A DNA stretch of 64,000 bases from contig NZ_JALGCL010000001.1 in NCBI RefSeq assembly GCF_022808325.1, positions 663,780 to 727,779 of the forward strand. Reading direction: 5' to 3'. The translations under genes and the position numbers were made by a program. Below, piece by piece: positions 25,609 to 33,578 of this stretch (position 1 is its first letter; each line of letters begins with the position of its first letter). Under the pieces are notes generated by a model. It was not told the DNA's origin and ran no database searches. It was given only the letters and a program-made list of their open reading frames with translations. Source of the stretch: Cognatiluteimonas sedimenti (GTDB lineage: Bacteria; Pseudomonadota; Gammaproteobacteria; Xanthomonadales; Xanthomonadaceae).

Positions 25609-25629
25609 TTTGTAAGTCGTTTGTAAGTG
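25609..25629 (+). other. Paired TTTGTAAGT repeats upstream of the integrase
   Basis: TTTGTAAGT at 25609-25617 and TTTGTAAGTG at 25620-25629, spaced 11 bases apart (about one helical turn). The motif is also at 14046 at the far end of the island. They are probable arm-type integrase sites or an operator of the int promoter. Confidence 0.45.
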
Positions 25630-25773
25630 CGGGACTGCTACGGGAAGGCTCCCTCCCCGCACCCGCAGCGTATCCACGGTGCACCAAAAATGCACGTAGA
25701 ATCAAAGACTTACGTCAACATCATGCCGCGAAACCGCTTGCCTTTCAATGGGTTACCGGACCCCAATTCGCCC

Positions 25774-25829
25774 ACTCAAAATCCGCCGCCCTTAAAAGCG
25801 TGAGGGTTCGAGTCCCTCCTCCGGTACCA
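25774..25829 (+). repeat. attR: stranded 3' half of the original tRNA-Leu
   Basis: These 56 bases run from the anticodon loop to the encoded CCA. They have their own paired variable arm (cgc/gcg) and T-stem (gaggg/ccctc), both different from, yet as well paired as, those in the intact gene. There is no 5' half. This is best read as the host's original 3' end, displaced 11.8 kb by the island. Confidence 0.9.
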
Positions 25830-25840
25830 GGTCGGAAAGA

Positions 25841-25866
25841 AGCCCGCGAGCGATCGCGGGCTTTTT
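25841..25866 (+). terminator. Rho-independent terminator, originally of tRNA-Leu
   Basis: A 9-bp stem agcccgcga/tcgcgggct with a gcga loop followed by TTTTT, 11 bases after the displaced tRNA end. It is the normal distance for a tRNA terminator and supports this side being the ancestral 3' flank. Confidence 0.8.
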
Positions 25867-25966
25867 CATGCCCGGGAGCGCCCGTGGCCACGACGGCGCC
25901 GCCCATTCAAGCGCGCTTTAGCCATCCGCGGCGATCATCCCTGCGCCCCGCCCCCCGGATCCGGCC

Positions 25967-26803
25967 TTGCCTCGACTCCCTGCCCTGGCCTGCACCTTCC
26001 TGCTCGCAGCCTGCGCCACGCTGGCCTGCCGCGCCGACGCGGCCGCCACGGCCACGGGCGACGCCTGGGGCGTGCGCGTTCTGGGCAGCGGCGCCCAGCG
26101 CAACATTGAAAGCCTCAGCGAGATCAATGCCGGCAAGCCCGCCCGCGCGCAGCCGCCGGCGACGCGCGTCGTGGCCAGGCGCGCACTCGGCGACGCCAGC
26201 GTGCAGTTGCTGGCCGACGCACCCAGCGCGCGCGTGCTGCAGGCGCCCGACGCCGCCTTCGGCCCGGAACTGGACAAGGCAGTGGAATGGCTGCAGAAGC
26301 TGCGACCTCGCGGGCAGCCGCCAGCGCGCATCGTGCTGACGCTCGTGGAGGACAGCTACCACCTGCGCACCCGCCGCAGTCATCCCGGCGCCGATGCCCT
26401 GGTCGTCGACCTGGTGATGGCATTGCCGGCAAGCGGCGCCGTGGCGCCATCGACCGCGGTCGGCAAGGCCCTGGCGGTGGCGCTGCACGAGGCCAGCCAC
26501 GCCTACGCGGCCCTGCTGCCACCGGGCAAGGCGCCCAGCCGCCGCGATGACGAATACCGGGCCTCGCTGGTCGAATCCTGTTACCTGGTCGACACCTTGC
26601 GCGCCAGCGACACGCTGCAGCTGGCGCCACGGACGGCGGCCGATGCCGGCGAGTACTTCGTGACCGCACAGAGCCGCGACGCGGGGCGCGACGTGGTCGC
26701 CGAACTGGTCCGCGCCGCCGGCGGCGGGCATGTGCGCGGCAACGACAACGTCGCCATGCTCGGCCTGGACCTGGCCTGCGCAGTGCGGCTGGCACAACGC
26801 TGA
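25967..26803 (+). CDS. Secreted HExxH protein of unknown function
   Basis: A 278-residue protein starting with TTG, with a signal peptide (ALACTFLLAACATLACRADA; the cysteines could allow a lipoprotein). It contains H174EASH178 in a hydrophobic helix context (AVALHEASHAYA), the zinc motif of metalloproteases. Glu196 (DDEYRA) or Glu203 (VESCYL) downstream could be the third ligand of a gluzincin. I do not recognise a named family. It is the first host gene beyond the island and has no clear operon partner. Protease activity is a motif-based inference. Confidence 0.6.
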   Translation: MPRLPALACTFLLAACATLACRADAAATATGDAWGVRVLGSGAQRNIESLSEINAGKPARAQPPATRVVARRALGDASVQLLADAPSARVLQAPDAAFGPELDKAVEWLQKLRPRGQPPARIVLTLVEDSYHLRTRRSHPGADALVVDLVMALPASGAVAPSTAVGKALAVALHEASHAYAALLPPGKAPSRRDDEYRASLVESCYLVDTLRASDTLQLAPRTAADAGEYFVTAQSRDAGRDVVAELVRAAGGGHVRGNDNVAMLGLDLACAVRLAQR

Positions 26804-27180
26804 CCGACGCGACCGCGCTGCATTGCGCCACCTGCTCGAGCAGCGCGACGCTTATTCAACGGCTTGCGCGGATGCACGCACGGATTTCATCAGCGCGTTC
26901 GTGCAAATGCCTGTGTCGCAGGCGCGGCGTGCTGTTGCGACGCCGCAAAAGGTGAAGGCCCAGTCTCCCGGGTGTGACCCCGGTCGGCTGAGCCTTCGAT
27001 GTCAGAGCTGTTGAAACCTGCGCTTGCGTTCCGCCGGCTTGCGCCTTTGTCCCGCCTTCGCCGGCCTCTTTTTCTCCGACGCCTGCACGCTATCGCAGTG
27101 GCTGTTATAAAAACGTCAAGCGGCCCGACCGTTCGTCGGCACGCACGCCTGTCCTGCCGCGTGCGCATTGTTGCAGTGCA
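26804..27180. other. Intergenic region with a structured hairpin
   Basis: 377 bases between convergent genes. A two-part hairpin lies at about 26954-26997: a 9-bp outer stem (gaaggccca/agccttc side, with G-T pairs) and an inner cccgg/ccggg stem. On the minus strand a TATAAC box stands at about 27107. The hairpin may end the upstream gene's transcript; a small RNA is conceivable. No credible protein gene was seen. Confidence 0.35.
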
Positions 27181-27579
27181 TTACCACGGCCACCAGCCGT
27201 GCCCGCACTGCGCATAACGATCGGCGGCACGCTCGAAGCGGTTGCGCACGCTGACGCCGCCGCAGAGCAGGTACAGCGGCAGGAACAACGGGCCCAGCGC
27301 CATGTACTGCAACACGTGCGCGCGCTCGTGGTCGGCGAGCACGATCGCGGGTTCGTCGCCGTGGCCGGCGCGGTGCGCATAGGTCACGCACGGCGAATCC
27401 AGCGTGTCGCCGGTGTGCAGGATGATGTTGCCCAGGGTCAGCGCGCCGCCCGGGCCCCAGGGCATGCGATGGAACACGAGCGCGAGATCCTGCGGCCGCA
27501 GGTGCGCGTGAGCGCCGAAGGCGACGCCGATGCTGCCCGCAACCATGCCGAGCGCGGTGTTCGGCGCCGTCCACAGCAT
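27181..27579 (-). CDS. Small membrane-associated protein with HExxH and ExxAD motifs
   Basis: A 132-residue protein containing H84ERAH88 in LADHERAHVLQYM, a hydrophobic segment (ALGPLFLPLYLLCGG), then N-x-x-E-x-x-A-D in RNRFERAADRYA (Glu117, Asp120). That spacing of HExxH and ExxAD is the minimal zinc site of M48-like peptidases, in an unusually short protein. I take ATG 27579. The frame also opens at a CTG (27618) that overlaps the pspC stop as CTGA, adding 13 hydrophobic residues. It is the last gene of the phaE-phaC-pspC unit. Activity is unproven. Confidence 0.65.
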   Translation of the reverse strand: MLWTAPNTALGMVAGSIGVAFGAHAHLRPQDLALVFHRMPWGPGGALTLGNIILHTGDTLDSPCVTYAHRAGHGDEPAIVLADHERAHVLQYMALGPLFLPLYLLCGGVSVRNRFERAADRYAQCGHGWWPW

Positions 27580-27614
27580 TCCCAGCGCGCGCAGTGCCAG
27601 CCGCAGCGACGGGT

Positions 27615-27809
27615 TCAGGGGCCTTCCTCCGGCATCAGCAGCCACAGGATCAGGTACACGAGGATCCCGGGGAATGCGGCCGAGGCGATCGACAGGACGA
27701 CGTACACCACGCGCAGCAGGGTGGAATTCCAGCCGAAGCGCCGTGCGATGCCGCCCATGACGCCAGCCAGCACGCGGTCGTTGCGGGAGCGCGAGAGGCC
27801 CCTGCTCAT
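27615..27809 (-). CDS. PspC-domain protein
   Basis: A 64-residue protein: SRNDRVLAGVMGGIARRFGW is the PspC domain signature, followed by one long membrane helix (TLLRVVYVVLSIASAAFPG onward). PspC-type proteins belong to the envelope phage-shock response; a lone short PspC downstream of a PHA synthase has no known role there. Its ATG overlaps the phaC stop (ATGA). Confidence 0.88.
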   Translation of the reverse strand: MSRGLSRSRNDRVLAGVMGGIARRFGWNSTLLRVVYVVLSIASAAFPGILVYLILWLLMPEEGP

Positions 27810-28873
27810 GCGCGCCGCTCCAGCCAGTCGTGGATCGTCTGCGGCACCTGCACCTGCGCGCGGCCTGAGACGTAGATGCCGATGTGCCCGCCGCGGAACG
27901 ACAGCTCGGTGTAGTCGTCGCTGCCCACCAGGTCCTTGAGCGCGCGCGACGCATCCGGCGGTACCAGGTGGTCCTGCTCGGCGTAGATGTTGAGCACCGG
28001 CATCTCGACCAGGCCCAGGTGCACCTCGCGCTCGCCGATGGTGATGCCGCCGTTGACGAAGCCGTTGCCCTGGTAGAACTGCTTGATGAACTGGCGGAAC
28101 GCCTCGCCCGCCTGGTCGGGCGAATCGAAGATCCACTTTTCCATGCGCAGGAAGTCCTCGACCGCGCGCTTGTCGTCGAGGATGTCGACCAGGCCGACGT
28201 ACTTCTGCAGGTTCAGCCGGAACGGCTTGAGCATCAGGTAGCAATGATTCATCAGGTCCGCCGGCACGTTGCCCAGCGTATCGACGAACAGGTCGACGTC
28301 CATCGCCTGCACCCAGTTCGACAGCATGTTGTCCGGCGTCTGGAAATCCACCGGCGTCACCATGGTGACCAGGTTCCTGACCTTGTCGGGATGCAGCGCC
28401 GCGTAGCACAGCGAGAACGCGCCACCCTGGCAGATGCCCAGCAGGTTGATCGCATCGAGCCCGGAGGCCTTGCGCAGGTGGTCGACCGCGCCGCCGAGGA
28501 AGCGCTCGATGTAATCCTCCAGGGTGAGGAAGCGGTCGGAGCGGTCCGGGTAGCCCCAGTCGATGATGTACACGTCCTCGCCGCGCGCCAGCAGGCCCTT
28601 GACGATGGAACGGTCGGCCTGCAGGTCGACCATGTACGGGCGGTTGACCAGCGCGTAGCTGATCAGCAGCGGCACCCTGGCCGTCGGTTTGCTGTCGCCG
28701 CGATAGCGGTACAGCACCACCTTGCCGTCGCGCCAGACCTCTTCCTTTGCGGTCGCGCCGTAATCGACGTCGTCGACCTCGCGCAACGTGCCGAGGCCGG
28801 CACCGAGCTTGGCCTGCAGTTCCATCGCTTCCCGGGCGAGCGCCTGCGGGGTGAAATCGAGCGGGCCGGTCAT
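27806..28873 (-). CDS. phaC: Class III poly(3-hydroxyalkanoate) synthase subunit PhaC
   Basis: PhaC polymerises (R)-3-hydroxyacyl-CoA, mainly 3-hydroxybutyryl-CoA, into granule polyester. The 355-residue length is that of class III enzymes. The lipase-like box is GICQGG with nucleophile Cys148; Asp301 (YAEQDHLVPP) and His330 (RGGHIGIY) complete the triad. It overlaps phaE by ATGA, and the two subunits act as a complex. Longer readings of this frame run into phaE and are not real. Confidence 0.95.
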   Translation of the reverse strand: MTGPLDFTPQALAREAMELQAKLGAGLGTLREVDDVDYGATAKEEVWRDGKVVLYRYRGDSKPTARVPLLISYALVNRPYMVDLQADRSIVKGLLARGEDVYIIDWGYPDRSDRFLTLEDYIERFLGGAVDHLRKASGLDAINLLGICQGGAFSLCYAALHPDKVRNLVTMVTPVDFQTPDNMLSNWVQAMDVDLFVDTLGNVPADLMNHCYLMLKPFRLNLQKYVGLVDILDDKRAVEDFLRMEKWIFDSPDQAGEAFRQFIKQFYQGNGFVNGGITIGEREVHLGLVEMPVLNIYAEQDHLVPPDASRALKDLVGSDDYTELSFRGGHIGIYVSGRAQVQVPQTIHDWLERRA

Positions 28874-29946
28874 CGCGGCTTCCTCTTCGCGCTCGGTTTG
28901 CCGGAAGGCGCCGCGGCGCGGCCGGGCGCGGGCTTGGCCGCCGGCTTCGCGGCTCCTTGCGCTGCGGGTTTGGCTGCGGGTTTGGCTGCAGCCTTCGCTG
29001 CCGGCCTCGCTGCTGGTTTGGCTTCCTGCGTGCGCGGCGCGGGTTCGGCGCGCGGCGCCGCGGGCGCGGCATCGCGCATCCGCCGCAGTGCGCGCTCCAG
29101 TTCGGCGATCTTGCGGTGCGCGGCATCGACCTCGCCGCGCGTGGGCATGCCCAGCTGCGCGCAGGCCTGTTCGACCTGCTGCTGCACGCCCTGGCGCACG
29201 CGCATCTGCGCGTTGACCAGCGCGCCGTACACCTCGCGGAATTCCGGCGACAGCGCGATGTCGGCGTACGCCTCCTCGGCGGCGTCGATCCACAGGTCGA
29301 ACAGGGCGCGCGCCGAGGCCAGTTGCCGGCCCGGCTCCTCGCGCTCGGCGAGCTTGCCTTCGAACACTTCGTAGGCGCGTTGCAGGGCCTTGAACATCAG
29401 CGCGTTGTAGGCGGCGTTGCGCTGCTGGTAATCCAGCTGCGCCTGCGCCAGCTGCTGCAGCCGCTCCTGGTGCTCGCGACCGATGCCGAAGGCCGGCATG
29501 CCGAGCCAGGACGCGCCTTCGCGGCGCATCGCCTCCAGCCACGGCGTGGCGTCCTCGATCCAGCGATCCAGGCCTTCGGCGCCGCGCCCGCGCAAGGCGC
29601 GGAACATTTCCGGGAAGGGGTTCTCGCCGACCGCGCCGAGCGCACGCCTCCATTCGGCGGCGATGTCGGCGGCGCCGGCGTCGCGGCCGGCGAACTGCGC
29701 GGCAAGCTGCTGCATCTGCCCGTACCAGTCGCGCGCCTGCGCATTGAAGCGCTCGACCGCGGCATTGGCTTCGCTGCGGCCGCCATGCGCCAGCTGGCTC
29801 CACCAGTCGATCGCGTCCTGCCAGCCGGGGATGCCGGTGGCGTCAGTGTGCGCGCCGACGCCGCCGCGCCGCATCGCGTCACCCCAGGCATTCCAGTACT
29901 GGCGTGCCAGCGCTTCTAAGTCGCCGGTTCCCTGCGTGTTGGCCAT
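28870..29946 (-). CDS. phaE: Class III PHA synthase subunit PhaE
   Basis: A 358-residue partner of PhaC required for synthase activity. It is a helical, Gln/Arg/Ala-rich protein with the PhaE signatures NPFPEMFRALRG and ALMFKALQRAYEVFEGKL, and FREVYGALVNAQMRVRQGVQ toward the C-terminal half. From about residue 290 it ends in a repetitive Ala/Lys/Pro tail (AAKPAAKP) resembling histone H1-like or phasin tails. A Shine-Dalgarno GGGAGGA lies just upstream of the ATG at 29946. Confidence 0.93.
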   Translation of the reverse strand: MANTQGTGDLEALARQYWNAWGDAMRRGGVGAHTDATGIPGWQDAIDWWSQLAHGGRSEANAAVERFNAQARDWYGQMQQLAAQFAGRDAGAADIAAEWRRALGAVGENPFPEMFRALRGRGAEGLDRWIEDATPWLEAMRREGASWLGMPAFGIGREHQERLQQLAQAQLDYQQRNAAYNALMFKALQRAYEVFEGKLAEREEPGRQLASARALFDLWIDAAEEAYADIALSPEFREVYGALVNAQMRVRQGVQQQVEQACAQLGMPTRGEVDAAHRKIAELERALRRMRDAAPAAPRAEPAPRTQEAKPAARPAAKAAAKPAAKPAAQGAAKPAAKPAPGRAAAPSGKPSAKRKPR

Positions 29947-29967
29947 GCATCCTCCCGTGTTGCGCCC

Positions 29968-29973
29968 ATGCTA
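29968..29973 (-). promoter_or_regulatory. Possible -10 box of phaEC
   Basis: TAGCAT (minus strand) 21 bases before the phaE ATG, with a strong ribosome site (complement of 29950-29956) between. No obvious -35. Confidence 0.3.
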
Positions 29974-30055
29974 GCGCCGCGGATGTTGCACTGCCACATC
30001 GGGGCTGCCCGGTCCGGGCTCCCGCATCGGGCGCGCTCGCGGCCCGAAGGCCGCG

Positions 30056-30676
30056 CTACGGTTTCGGAATGCGCAGGGTCTTGCTGATCATCAGCGAGCC
30101 CGAGAGCGCATAGACCAGCACCAGTGGATGCAGCAACCACGGCCCCAGCCGGTACTGGCCGAACCACAGGTCCGCGCCGAGCCGGCCGCTGAACGCCGCG
30201 AGCGCCAGCAGGCCGACGATCACCACGCTGGTCGGGATTGGCGTGCCCTCGAAGAACCTCACCTTGCCTTCGTCGCCGGACAGCGATTCGGCGGTGACGT
30301 TGTAGCGCGCCAGGCGGCTGACGCCGCAACCGACGAAGTACGACAGCACCGCCCAGTCCCAGCCGCCCTGCAGGCCGCAGGCATAGCCGAGCGCGGCCGG
30401 GGCCACGCCGAAGGAGATCACGTCGGCCAGCGAGTCGAGCTCGCGCCCCAGCGTGGAGGCGACCTTGCGCCAGCGCGCGATGCGGCCGTCGAGCGCGTCG
30501 AACACGAACGCCAGCGGGATCAGCGCCATCCCCCACAGCAGGTCGGCGACCACGCCTTCCTGCAGGAAGCGCATCGAAGCGAAGATCGCGCCGGTGCCGC
30601 AGAAGGCGTTGCCCAGGGTGAACCAGTCGGCGAGATGGAACTCGCGCAGCATCGAGAAATGGCGCTTGTTCATCAT
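30056..30676 (-). CDS. pssA: CDP-diacylglycerol-serine O-phosphatidyltransferase (CDP-alcohol phosphatidyltransferase family)
   Basis: An integral membrane enzyme of 206 residues that makes phosphatidylserine from CDP-diacylglycerol and serine. It is assigned from the CDP-alcohol motif DG-x2-AR-x8-G-x3-D-x3-D, seen as DGRIARW with GRELDSLAD, and about seven hydrophobic helices. The N-terminal MNKRHFSMLREFHLADWFT is like PssA type II enzymes. The head-group acceptor is inferred. Start at ATG 30676 (or the adjacent ATG 30673), preceded by GGGG; upstream in-frame sequence is low complexity and not conserved-looking. Confidence 0.83.
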   Translation of the reverse strand: MMNKRHFSMLREFHLADWFTLGNAFCGTGAIFASMRFLQEGVVADLLWGMALIPLAFVFDALDGRIARWRKVASTLGRELDSLADVISFGVAPAALGYACGLQGGWDWAVLSYFVGCGVSRLARYNVTAESLSGDEGKVRFFEGTPIPTSVVIVGLLALAAFSGRLGADLWFGQYRLGPWLLHPLVLVYALSGSLMISKTLRIPKP

Positions 30677-30841
30677 GTTCCCCCGCATGGCGTCGGCGAC
30701 AGCGTGCCAAAGCCGGCGTGAAGCCGGCAACTTCGGGGCCTGACGGGGGTTCCTGCCGTTTCGTCCTTGCTCCCCACCCTCGCCTTGGTTTGCCGCGCGA
30801 GCCACTGCGCTGCGCGGGCGAGGAGAACGCACTGCCAGTGC

Positions 30842-32683
30842 CTACGGAATCGCGAGGTCGTCCGCCGTCAGCGCGGCGCTACCACGCGGTTTGTTCGCGA
30901 TCACCGCATCCGCGGGTAACGCGCCCTTCCCATCGAGGAAGGCATCGACGCGATCCAGCGCGGCATACACGTACGGCAGCATCGGCACGTAGCGCGCCGC
31001 GTAATCCGGGAAACCGAGGAAGGCGTCGAAGTGCTCCGCGTTGCCCACCTGCCAGTAACGCACCTCGCGGCCCGCGGCCCGGGCGGCGGCCACGTACGGC
31101 GCGCTGCTGAAGGCCGGCGGCACCAGGCCGTCGTCGAGGCCGTGGACCACGATCACCGGCAAGCCGGCGCGCGGCAGCGCGGCACGGGTTTGGGCGATGC
31201 CGGCACGCACGCGCTCGGCGTCGGCGCCCTGCCCGTCCCAGAGCGCGCGCAGGCACTGCAGCCCGGCAATGGTGAAGTCCGGTGGCACCATCCTGCCGTC
31301 GACCAGGTTCACGCCATTGCCCGGCGGGATGCCGGCGCTGTCGGACCACCACGCGGCGCGTTCGGCGTCGGTCGCAGCACGCAGGCTCAGGTCCGCGTTC
31401 TGCGCGGAGAACGCGTAGCCGCAGGGATGCTCGCCGGCGCCGTAGCGGCCGTAGGCCGAGGCATAGGTCGCCGCCACCGAGCGCCACAGGTCGAAACCGC
31501 TGGAAGCCGCGCCCGAGCGCATCGCTTCATCGGTCCAGCCGCTCGCGCGCATCGCGTCGTAGGCCGACTTGGCCTGCTCGGCCACGGTGTCGCCGGACAC
31601 CAGCCCCAGCGACTTCAGCGTCGCGCAACGCAGCGTCCACCACGGCTCCACCGTGGCGCGCATCGGCGGCTGCGCCATCGATGCCGGATCCAGGTGCAGC
31701 AGCGCGCACGGCTGCAGCAGCGCGGCCTCGGTGGCGTAGTCGTACAGCGCGCGGCTGCCCGGCGCTTCCGGGTAGACATTGGGTTCACCGGCGACCACCG
31801 CATCCAGCCAGCCGCCTTCGAGCTCTGCAGCGCGCAGCACCGCGCCGCCACCGTTGGAAATGCCGACCGCGATCACCCGGGTGTTGTCGAAGGTGAACGG
31901 CGCGGCGCCGGGCAGCGCCTCGCCCAGCACCTGCAGCGCGTACTGCGCGGCCTGCCGCACGTGCCGGCCCCAGTCGGCCTCCGGGTTGTCCTGCGAATGC
32001 GCGTGGCGGAAGGCGACGCCCTTCGCGCCCGCCGGCACGTCCGGCGCGAACGCGAGGCCACCGTCGGCCACGGCGCCGCTGGTGCCATCCACGCGCACGC
32101 CGATGCCGGCATCGAGGTCGAAGAAGTCGCTGCCCGCGCCCTTGTCGGTGTAGGCCACGGCGCAGCCCTGCGGCAGGCCCCAGGCACCGGCGACCGAGAT
32201 CGCGCCGTACACGCCGCGCGAGCCGGAAGCCGGTGCGACCACCACGCAGCGCTTCGCCGCGTCGAACGCATCGGGCACCTGTACCAGCACCCGGTGCGGA
32301 TGCTTTGCGCCCGGCACCGTCGCCAGCGCCGAGAACTCGCGCCCCGGCACCGCGCCCGCATGGCCGTACACCGTGCCGTAGCCGCCGCCCGGCGACAGGT
32401 CGGCGATGCCGCGCCAGTTGCTCCAGATCGCGCGCCGGCGCGCTTCGGCCGCGGTCGGACGCGCCGCATCGGCGAACGCCGGCGGCACCACCGCCTGCAG
32501 GCCCGCCAGGCCCAGGCCCGCGGTCAGCAGGTCGTCGCCGTCGCGATGCGCGGTCACGACCTGGCCGCTGATACCCAGGCTCGGTTGGCTGGCAACAGGC
32601 GACATGGCAGTTCCGGGGCGGGTGGCGCAGGCCGTCAGCGACAGGGCAAGGGCGGCAAGCACCGCAGGATGGATGGCGTTCAT
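30842..32683 (-). CDS. D-(-)-3-hydroxybutyrate oligomer hydrolase
   Basis: An exported lipoprotein-type hydrolase (613 residues) that cleaves 3-hydroxybutyrate oligomers to monomers after depolymerase action on poly(3-hydroxybutyrate). It has the signal sequence LALSLTACA, the nucleophile box GISNGGG around residue 265, VVHGLDDGLVPP (acid) and NAEHFDAF (His). The whole-length pattern (GSRGVYGA, TDKGAGSDFFDL, RHAHSQDNPE) matches the oligomer hydrolase family. ATG 32683 is preferred; a GTG at 32689 adds two residues. It is divergent from 3-hydroxybutyrate dehydrogenase, the next step, across 106 bases that must hold both promoters. Confidence 0.88.
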   Translation of the reverse strand: MNAIHPAVLAALALSLTACATRPGTAMSPVASQPSLGISGQVVTAHRDGDDLLTAGLGLAGLQAVVPPAFADAARPTAAEARRRAIWSNWRGIADLSPGGGYGTVYGHAGAVPGREFSALATVPGAKHPHRVLVQVPDAFDAAKRCVVVAPASGSRGVYGAISVAGAWGLPQGCAVAYTDKGAGSDFFDLDAGIGVRVDGTSGAVADGGLAFAPDVPAGAKGVAFRHAHSQDNPEADWGRHVRQAAQYALQVLGEALPGAAPFTFDNTRVIAVGISNGGGAVLRAAELEGGWLDAVVAGEPNVYPEAPGSRALYDYATEAALLQPCALLHLDPASMAQPPMRATVEPWWTLRCATLKSLGLVSGDTVAEQAKSAYDAMRASGWTDEAMRSGAASSGFDLWRSVAATYASAYGRYGAGEHPCGYAFSAQNADLSLRAATDAERAAWWSDSAGIPPGNGVNLVDGRMVPPDFTIAGLQCLRALWDGQGADAERVRAGIAQTRAALPRAGLPVIVVHGLDDGLVPPAFSSAPYVAAARAAGREVRYWQVGNAEHFDAFLGFPDYAARYVPMLPYVYAALDRVDAFLDGKGALPADAVIANKPRGSAALTADDLAIP

Positions 32684-32789
32684 GCCCACACCCTAGCAAG
32701 CGCGCGCGCCACGGCCATCGTACTTTGGTCCGAACTCGACGCCCGCGGGCCCCTGCTAGGCTAGCGAATCCCCCTTCCGCGAGGCGCCC

Positions 32790-33554
32790 ATGGCCACCCG
32801 CTGCATCCTGATCACCGGCGCCGGCAGCGGCATCGGCGCCGGCATCGCCACCGAACTGGCCGCGGCCGGCCACCACCTGGTGGTCACCGACGTGAACCAT
32901 GAATCCGCCAACGCAGTCGCCGCCGGAATCCGCGACGCCGGCGGCTCGGCCGAAGCGCTGGTGCTCGACGTCACCTCCGACGACAGCGTCGCCGCCGCCC
33001 TGGCGGCGGTCTCGCGCCCGGTCGACGTGCTGGTCAACAACGCCGGGCTACAGCATGTCGCGCCGCTGGAGGAGTTTCCGATCGCCAAGTGGGATTTCCT
33101 GGTACAGGTGATGCTGGTCGGCGTCGCCCGGTTGACGCGCGCGCTGCTGCCGGGCATGCGCGCGCGCGGCTTCGGCCGCATCGTCAACGTCGGCTCGATC
33201 CATTCGCTGGTCGCCAGCCCCTACAAGAGCGCCTACGTCGCCGCCAAGCACGGCCTAGTCGGATTCTCCAAGGTAGTCGCGCTGGAAACCGCCGACACCG
33301 ACATCACCATCAACACCCTCTGCCCGACCTATGTCAAAACACCGCTGGTCGACAGGCAGATCGCCGACCAGGCCCGCACCCGCGGCATCCCCGAATCGCA
33401 GGTGGTCAGCGACGTGATGCTCAAGCCCATGCCCAAGGGCGTGTTCATCGAATACGACGAACTGGCCGGCACCACCGCCTTCCTGATGTCGCACGCCGCG
33501 CGCAACATCACCGGCCACACCCTCGAGATCGACGGCGGCTGGACTGTGCAGTAA
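32790..33554 (+). CDS. bdhA: 3-Hydroxybutyrate dehydrogenase (SDR family)
   Basis: A 254-residue short-chain dehydrogenase that oxidises D-3-hydroxybutyrate to acetoacetate with NAD+. It has the Rossmann motif TGAGSGIG, NNAG, the catalytic Ser in NVGSIHSL, and Tyr/Lys in SAYVAAKHG. The segment LCPTYVKTPLVDRQI and the QA-type substrate loop are typical of the HBDH subgroup. It lies beside the oligomer hydrolase and downstream in pathway order, which supports the substrate. Confidence 0.9.
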   Translation: MATRCILITGAGSGIGAGIATELAAAGHHLVVTDVNHESANAVAAGIRDAGGSAEALVLDVTSDDSVAAALAAVSRPVDVLVNNAGLQHVAPLEEFPIAKWDFLVQVMLVGVARLTRALLPGMRARGFGRIVNVGSIHSLVASPYKSAYVAAKHGLVGFSKVVALETADTDITINTLCPTYVKTPLVDRQIADQARTRGIPESQVVSDVMLKPMPKGVFIEYDELAGTTAFLMSHAARNITGHTLEIDGGWTVQ

Positions 33555-33578
33555 TGACTCGATGCGGCTTCGGGTGGG

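Larger units (their letters stand above)
13933..25829. mobile_element. Integrated island at tRNA-Leu, satellite-like, about 11.8 kb
   Basis: It is bounded by two 56-bp imperfect direct repeats of a tRNA-Leu 3' half. They share the 15-bp core actcaaaatccgccg at 13933-13947 and 25774-25788. A P4-type tyrosine integrase lies next to the right end. Gene content from right to left: integrase, unknown, AlpA-like HTH, DUF3987 protein, iteron-like non-coding stretch, two unknowns, TerS-like, TerL, HEPN-like membrane protein, then a methyltransferase/nuclease pair on the opposite strand. No portal, capsid, tail or lysis gene is present. The left cargo (14.2-16.6 kb) is visibly richer in A+T than the host genes. 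A satellite is the preferred reading; a decayed prophage is the alternative. Confidence 0.9.

Noticed and set aside
25967-26803. Treating the first gene past attR as island cargo
   Set aside because: It lies outside the tRNA repeat and beyond the host terminator, and its base composition matches the host.
26890-27168. 92-codon minus-strand frame in the 26.8-27.2 kb gap
   Set aside because: Very Arg-rich, no motif, and it spans a strong hairpin; more likely non-coding.
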